Assembly: GCF_001305965.1 (NCBI RefSeq)
Contig: NZ_JXQC01000003.1
Coordinates: 1,665,633-1,729,632 of the forward strand
DNA length: 64,000 nt
Source: Erythrobacter sp. SG61-1L
GTDB lineage: Bacteria > Pseudomonadota > Alphaproteobacteria > Sphingomonadales > Sphingomonadaceae
Reading direction: 5' to 3'
The notes below the pieces were generated by a model. The model worked only from the letters and a program-made list of their open reading frames with translations, was not told where the DNA came from and did not search any database. Positions 60,850-64,000 of the stretch are shown piece by piece. Position numbers and translations under genes: made by a program. How positions within the stretch are numbered: position 1 is the first letter of the stretch; the number at the start of each line of letters is the position of its first letter.

Positions 60850-61710
60850 TCAGTCCTTGCTGACCTTGGTCTTGTCGAATGCGCCAAGGCCGGGCTTGAA
60901 GGTCTTTTCGTCAAGGAACTGCTTGGTGGCTTCCTTGCGGGTTTCCCAGCCGCCAAAGTCGTTCAGCGCTTCCTGCGTGCGGATCAGGTAGTCTTCCGCA
61001 TTGTCGTAGGTCATTTCCATGACGCGGCGCATCGCCCACTTGGTGGCGCGCAGGGCATGGGTGTCCTTCTTCTTCAGATTGTCAGCGATTTCCTGCACGC
61101 GGGCCTTGAGCTGATCAGCGGGGACGCTTTCGGTCACCAGACCCTGTTCGGCAGCCTGCTTGCCCGACAGGTTTTCACCCATCATCGCGTGATACATCGC
61201 CTTGCGGTAGGGCATCAGTTCAGCCGCAACCTTGGAGGCGCCGCCGCCGGGCAGGATCGCCCAGTTGATTTCCGAAAGGCCGAACTGCGCATCGTCAGAC
61301 GAAATGGCGATATCGCAGGCGAACAGCGGGCCGTAAGCACCGCCGAAGCACCAGCCATTGATCATGCCGATGGTGGCCTTTTCATACCAGCGCAGGCGTT
61401 CCCACCAGCTATAGGCTTCGCGCTGGGCCTTGCGGACTGCACCGATGCCGCCAGCTTCGTTCATGCGGAAATATTCGAGAAGGTCCATGCCGGCCGACCA
61501 GGCAGAGCCTTCGCCGGTGAGGACGAGCACCTGCACGTCGTCACGGAATTCGAGTTCGTTCAGCACGCGGCCCATCTGGCGGTTGAGCTTGGGGCTCTGG
61601 CAGTTGCGCTTGTCGGGACGGTTGAAATAGACCCATGCCACGCCGTCGATGATCTCATACTTGACGGTTTCTTCTTCGGGACGCGGATCGGGTTGCGACG
61701 GCATGGCCAT
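60850..61710 (-). CDS. ferB: p-hydroxycinnamoyl-CoA hydratase/lyase (FerB/Ech type)
   Basis: A 286-residue crotonase-fold enzyme that hydrates and cleaves feruloyl-, caffeoyl- or p-coumaroyl-CoA to the aromatic aldehyde and acetyl-CoA. VAWVYFNRPDKRN, EGSAWSAGMDLLEYFR, MINGWCFGGAYGPLFACDIAIS and FGLSEINWAILPGG are characteristic of the hydroxycinnamoyl subgroup, distinguishing it from ordinary enoyl-CoA hydratases. It is the first gene of the ferBA operon and divergent from a MarR-family gene. Start ATG at 61710. Confidence 0.88.
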   Translation of the reverse strand: MAMPSQPDPRPEEETVKYEIIDGVAWVYFNRPDKRNCQSPKLNRQMGRVLNELEFRDDVQVLVLTGEGSAWSAGMDLLEYFRMNEAGGIGAVRKAQREAYSWWERLRWYEKATIGMINGWCFGGAYGPLFACDIAISSDDAQFGLSEINWAILPGGGASKVAAELMPYRKAMYHAMMGENLSGKQAAEQGLVTESVPADQLKARVQEIADNLKKKDTHALRATKWAMRRVMEMTYDNAEDYLIRTQEALNDFGGWETRKEATKQFLDEKTFKPGLGAFDKTKVSKD

Positions 61711-61752
61711 TTTACAGACTCCTCTAGGAACGGGGGAATTCCCACACTCAAC

Positions 61753-61800
61753 GATTGTTATTGCTCATAACGATCCAGATTGTTATACGCAACAACAATC
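61753..61800. promoter_or_regulatory. operator-like repeats in the ferB/MarR intergenic region
   Basis: GATTGTTA occurs twice (61753-61760, 61778-61785), and the second copy forms an inverted repeat with AACAATC at 61794-61800. GTTAT-TGCTC-ATAAC at 61757-61771 is a further inverted repeat. The 104-base region separates two divergent genes, as expected for a MarR-family repressor operator serving both. Confidence 0.6.
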
Positions 61801-61814
61801 TTGAAGGTTCAATC

Positions 61815-62225
61815 ATGCGCGATCCACTCGTAAACCGCCCCGGCTATTCGCTCAGGCGCGCTTCCAGCGCGATGACGGCAGAGCTTACCCAGCGGCTGGG
61901 TGAACAGGATCTGCGGATCGTGGATGCGACCGTGCTGATGTGGATCGACGAGAACCCCCAAGTCACAGCCAGTGCACTTGGCCGCGCACTCGATATCCAG
62001 CGCGCGAACATGGTCCCGCTGCTCAAGAAGCTGGAAGACTCGGGGCTGGTCGAGCGTGCACCCATCGATGGCAAATCGCAGGGACTCAGCCTGTCGGAAC
62101 TGGGCCAGCAGCGCGTAGTGGCCGTTCGCGACATCGTAGACCGCTTCGAACAGGAGCTTTTGGCGCGAATTCCCTTGCAGCATCGCGAACATTTCATCCC
62201 CGCGCTCGACGCCCTCTGGCGCTAG
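61815..62225 (+). CDS. ferC: MarR-family regulator (FerC-like)
   Basis: A 136-residue winged-helix protein: MTAELTQRL, VDATVLMWIDENPQVTASALGRAL and DIQRANMVPLLKKLEDSGLVERAPIDGKSQGLSLSELG (in parts) give the MarR fold. It is divergent from ferBA. In SYK-6 the MarR-type FerC represses ferBA and responds to hydroxycinnamoyl-CoA; position suggests the same role here. ATG 61815 is the only reasonable start. Confidence 0.8.
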   Translation: MRDPLVNRPGYSLRRASSAMTAELTQRLGEQDLRIVDATVLMWIDENPQVTASALGRALDIQRANMVPLLKKLEDSGLVERAPIDGKSQGLSLSELGQQRVVAVRDIVDRFEQELLARIPLQHREHFIPALDALWR

Positions 62226-62273
62226 TCCCGATCGCTCGTTAAGCCGAGGCCGCAATACAGGCTTTGGGAGCGA

Positions 62274-64000
<1,727 letters not shown>

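Overview
The window is a gene-dense, GC-rich chromosomal segment of an alphaproteobacterium, most likely a member of the Sphingomonadales (Sphingomonadaceae or Erythrobacteraceae). The indications are the serC-serA operon with an alphaproteobacterial-type leader, LexA-type GTTC-N7-GTTC boxes, a feruloyl-CoA synthetase/hydratase-lyase pair of the Sphingobium type, separate hisZ, and many short palindromic intergenic repeats. There is no phage, insertion sequence, plasmid gene, rRNA or CRISPR array; one tRNA (Val, anticodon TAC) is present. Both edges cut genes: acpS on the left, acs on the right.

Layout. 1-3.9 kb: acpS-lepB-AI-2E permease-DUF3089 hydrolase-ruvX, tightly overlapped. 4-10.2 kb: siroheme synthase, lysA, a small LptM-like lipoprotein and argH on the minus strand, divergent from a TlpA-like thioredoxin lipoprotein and an exported intradiol dioxygenase, then an FAD monooxygenase. 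10.3-17.3 kb: HxlR regulator/pirin pair, GNAT protein, tRNA-Val, a REC-like/winged-helix regulator with a LexA-type box, L,D-transpeptidase, purA, a cysteine-rich Sel1-like exported protein and an esterase. 17.3-22.9 kb: hisZ, serA, serC (serC leader RNA), an extensin-like lipoprotein and a degenerate response regulator. 23-27.1 kb: a four-gene Anbu-proteasome/transglutaminase/alpha-E/ATP-grasp operon, the best candidate for a poorly understood system here. 27.2-37.8 kb: hydrolase, DUF3617 lipoprotein, uvrB with an SOS box, DsbD-like reductase, UbiH-like monooxygenase, MBL hydrolase, a 58-residue zinc-finger-like protein and two MITE-like repeats. 37.9-45.3 kb: ParD-like/map pair with a perfect palindromic operator, then HemX-like, hemD and hemC divergent from tsaD-gpsA-flippase. 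45.4-55 kb: VWA lipoprotein, OmpA/BON protein, glutaryl-CoA dehydrogenase, recQ, and a complete YfiR-YfiN-YfiB c-di-GMP signalling operon divergent from a TonB gene. 55-64 kb: a TonB-like secreted protein, an esterase, a transaldolase-family protein, ferA-ferB-like genes with a divergent MarR (FerC-like) regulator, and acs.

Working together: FerA/FerB-type enzymes would convert hydroxycinnamates via their CoA thioesters to aromatic aldehydes plus acetyl-CoA under MarR control; YfiRNB would couple envelope redox or stress state to c-di-GMP; the Anbu operon is predicted to make and process an unknown peptide-like product. Four LexA-type boxes lie in intergenic DNA, at uvrB and three less expected places.
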